A stretch of 7,793 nt of DNA from an uncultured Rubrobacteraceae bacterium (GTDB taxonomy: Bacteria > Actinomycetota > Rubrobacteria > Rubrobacterales > Rubrobacteraceae): assembly GCA_902805985.1 (NCBI GenBank), contig CADCUW010000083.1, positions 1 to 7,793 on the forward strand, read 5' to 3'. Positions within the stretch are counted from its first letter, which is position 1. Every line of letters begins with the position of its first letter. The notes below the pieces were generated by a model. The model had not been told where the DNA came from. It was given only the letters and a program-made list of their open reading frames with translations, and searched no databases. The position numbers and the translations under genes were made by a program. Shown here one piece after another: positions 6,358 through 7,793 of this stretch.

Positions 6358-7146
6358 GTGGACCTCGGTCTAGGAGGCAAGACGGCGCTGGTGACGGCGG
6401 CGAGCAAGGGGCTCGGGAGGGCCATAGCCACAGAGCTCGCCCGCGAGGGCGCCCGAGTCGTGATCTCCAGCCGCGACGAAGAGGCGCTCGCCCGTACGGC
6501 GGCGGAGATCCGGGAGGAGACGGGCGCCGAGGTGGATCACAGGGCGGCGGACCTGACGAGCGCGGGGGACATAGAGGCCCTGGTGGCCCATGCCGTGAAT
6601 CGCCTCGGCGGCATCGACGTGCTCGTGAACAACACCGGCGGCCCGCCGACGGGCAACTTCGCCGACCTCGACGACGAGGCGTGGGATCTCGCGTTCCGCC
6701 AGATCATATTGAGTCTGGTGCGCTCTGTGCGCGGCGTGCTCCCCTCCATGCGCGAGCGTGGCGCGGGGCGCATCGTCAACGTCGCCTCCTCCTCGGTCAG
6801 GCAGCCCATAGACAACCTGCTCCTCTCCAACACCTTCCGCGCGGGGCTCGCCGGCCTCGCCAAGAGCCTCGCCCTGGAGCTCGCACCGGACAACATCCTG
6901 GTGAATACCCTCGGACCCGGCCGGATCCTTACCGGGCGCACCGAGTCCGTGGATGCCGGGCAGGCCGAGTCCCAGGGCATTAGCGTGGAAGAGGTGCGAG
7001 AGCAGTTCGCGACCCGGATACCACTAGGGCGCTACGGCACGCCGGAAGAGTTCGCCCGTGTCGCCACGTTTCTGGCTTCCCCGGCCAACGGCTACGTGAC
7101 GGGCCAGGCCGTCTTGGTGGACGGGGGCATGGTCCGGGCGCTCTGA
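6358..7146 (+). CDS. Atypical short-chain dehydrogenase (BKR-like SDR)
   Basis: A 262-residue Rossmann-fold protein. The cofactor loop is T-A-A-S-K-G-L-G (13-20), where classical SDRs have TGxxxGxG. N-N-T-G-G (91-95) replaces NNAG, and the C-terminus has the usual V-T-G-Q-A-V-L-V-D-G-G. The catalytic YxxxK is absent: aligned on the following helix, S-N-T-F-R (157-161) occupies its place, after S-S-S (144-146). This matches an SDR subgroup known for imperfect cofactor and catalytic motifs. It may be an oxidoreductase with a shifted mechanism or one acting on an unusual substrate. GTG at 6358 has GGGAGG five bases upstream; an overlapping ATG at 6356 is out of frame. That ribosome site includes the last codons of the FAH gene, so the two are co-translated. 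Confidence 0.9.
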   Translation: MDLGLGGKTALVTAASKGLGRAIATELAREGARVVISSRDEEALARTAAEIREETGAEVDHRAADLTSAGDIEALVAHAVNRLGGIDVLVNNTGGPPTGNFADLDDEAWDLAFRQIILSLVRSVRGVLPSMRERGAGRIVNVASSSVRQPIDNLLLSNTFRAGLAGLAKSLALELAPDNILVNTLGPGRILTGRTESVDAGQAESQGISVEEVREQFATRIPLGRYGTPEEFARVATFLASPANGYVTGQAVLVDGGMVRAL

Positions 7147-7216
7147 GGTCGCTGGTGGCGCGTCGGGGTTAGCGGGGGTGCGTCATGTACAGAATACAAG
7201 CATGCGTAGGGAGCCG

Positions 7217-7250
7217 CGCCGGGTGATCTCCGCCGGGTGATCTCCGCCGG
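7217..7250. repeat. 14-base tandem repeat, about 2.4 copies
   Basis: CGCCGGGTGATCTC occurs twice in perfect tandem (7217-7230 and 7231-7244), followed by a partial third copy CGCCGG. It lies between the SDR stop and the transporter remnant, 37 bases before its start codon. It could be slippage-prone DNA or a pair of regulator sites. Confidence 0.8.
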
Positions 7251-7286
7251 TGTGGCTACAGGAATAGGCGATCGTGGGGGTTTGGT

Positions 7287-7742
7287 GTGGCAGGTTCTCC
7301 GGGGACTGGGAACGGTCAGGTAGAGTCCGGGCGCCAACTCGGGGTGGTGTTCTACGTCACCATCGCCATCTCGGCTGCGTTCGTCCTCTGCGGCGTGCTG
7401 TTCACGGAGCCCTTCGGCGCGGCGCTCGGGGCGCTCGCGGGCCGCATCACGACGGGGCTCGGCCGGATGTACATGCTTATATCGGCCTTCTTTCTGGCGT
7501 TCGCCATCTACCTTGCCTCTAGCCGGTACGGGAAGATCCGGCTCGGCAAACCGGACGAGCAACCCGAGTTCGGCCGCTTCGCCGCCACCCCGTTCAGGGT
7601 GCTCATGATCGCCATCGCCTACTCCTTGTTCAGGGCGCTTAGAACGGACTACCGCGAGGAGCGCAAGCAGATGGAGGAGATCATGCGCCGTCGCGAGGCC
7701 GGCGAGCCTGTGGGACAATTCACCGCAAGCCGTGACGACTAG
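7287..7742 (+). CDS. BCCT transporter remnant with core deleted in frame
   Basis: A 151-residue open frame. Residues 18-98 look like the beginning of a BCCT (betaine/choline/carnitine) transporter: G-V-V-F-Y-V-T with a first membrane helix (about 19-39), I-T-T-G-L-G-R-M-Y with a second (58-78), then Y-L-A-S-S-R-Y-G-K-I-R-L-G and P-E-F-G-R-F. A BCCT protein (usually about 500 or more residues) would continue W-x-A-M-L-F-S-A-G-M-G. Instead, after about residue 98, the chain passes to T-P-F-R-V-L-M-I-A-I-A-Y-S-L-F-R-A-L (101-118), resembling the last BCCT helix, then a charged tail rich in Arg and Glu. The substrate-binding core helices are thus missing. GTG at 7287 has GGGGG six bases upstream. 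It cannot transport by the known mechanism; it may be a decaying gene, a small membrane protein, or a sequence collapse. Right-hand assignment is less sure than the left. Confidence 0.65.
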   Translation: MAGSPGTGNGQVESGRQLGVVFYVTIAISAAFVLCGVLFTEPFGAALGALAGRITTGLGRMYMLISAFFLAFAIYLASSRYGKIRLGKPDEQPEFGRFAATPFRVLMIAIAYSLFRALRTDYREERKQMEEIMRRREAGEPVGQFTASRDD

Positions 7743-7758
7743 CGACGATGGGGGAGAG

Positions 7759-7793
7759 ATGAGTGAGCACCAGCGGAACCCGTTCCGGGGTTT
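7759..7793 (+). CDS. Start of a further gene, cut by the window end
   Basis: ATG at 7759 opens a frame reading M-S-E-H-Q-R-N-P-F-R-G-F, preceded by a GGGGGAGAG purine run. It begins 16 bases after the transporter remnant, so the two may be co-transcribed. The R-N-P-F-R motif near an N-terminus is seen in some Hsp20-type small heat-shock proteins, but twelve residues are far too few to name it. Confidence 0.4.
   Translation, partial: MSEHQRNPFRG

Noticed and set aside
7185..7207. Possible operator with CATG at both ends near the SDR-transporter gap
   Set aside because: The inner bases do not form an inverted repeat, and no promoter boxes with good spacing accompany it.
7092..7718. A 208-codon minus-strand frame opposite the transporter remnant
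   Set aside because: Low-complexity Arg/Pro/Glu-rich product, and the plus frame shows clean membrane helices.

Overview
The window reads as a chromosomal stretch of a high-GC actinobacterium. Codon third positions are mostly G or C, GTG and TTG starts are common, one promoter looks leaderless, and an ECF41/SigJ-type sigma factor is present. A Rubrobacter-like soil organism is my best guess, from overall protein style only.

Left part (1-1613): a small DoxX-like membrane protein (minus strand) faces an ECF41-family sigma factor with a fused SnoaL-like C-terminal domain (plus strand). The gap between them holds a match to the ECF41 promoter pattern pointing at the sigma gene. An exact mirror image of it points at the membrane protein gene, and both share one centre at base 677. 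This suggests a small self-regulated stress unit.

Middle (1614-1901): a 288-base gap with no supported gene, holding a tandem octamer and a weak hairpin.

Minus-strand cluster (5432 down to 1902): five genes read the same way. They are a DHDPS/NAL-superfamily lyase with all three usual proton-relay residues replaced, an acyl-CoA dehydrogenase of the ACAD10/11 type (ATGA overlap with the lyase), a hidden 87-residue gene lacking a standard start codon, a kynurenine-formamidase-like alpha/beta hydrolase, and a small four-cysteine zinc-ribbon protein. The first four are packed tightly enough to be one transcript; the zinc-ribbon gene follows after 34 bases.

Plus-strand cluster (5495-7146): an FAH-family hydrolase/isomerase and an atypical SDR, with the SDR ribosome site inside the end of the FAH gene. 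It diverges from the lyase operon across 62 bases. Together the two arms look like a catabolic locus for a keto or hydroxy acid (aldolase/dehydratase, FAH-type C-C hydrolase, SDR, acyl-CoA oxidation), but the substrate cannot be read from sequence.

Right end (7147-7793): a gap with a 14-base tandem repeat, then a 151-codon open frame. It joins what looks like the first two membrane segments of a BCCT osmolyte transporter to what looks like the last one, with the core missing, so it is probably an internal deletion. The first codons of one more gene follow. Nothing here suggests a phage, CRISPR, IS element or defence system.
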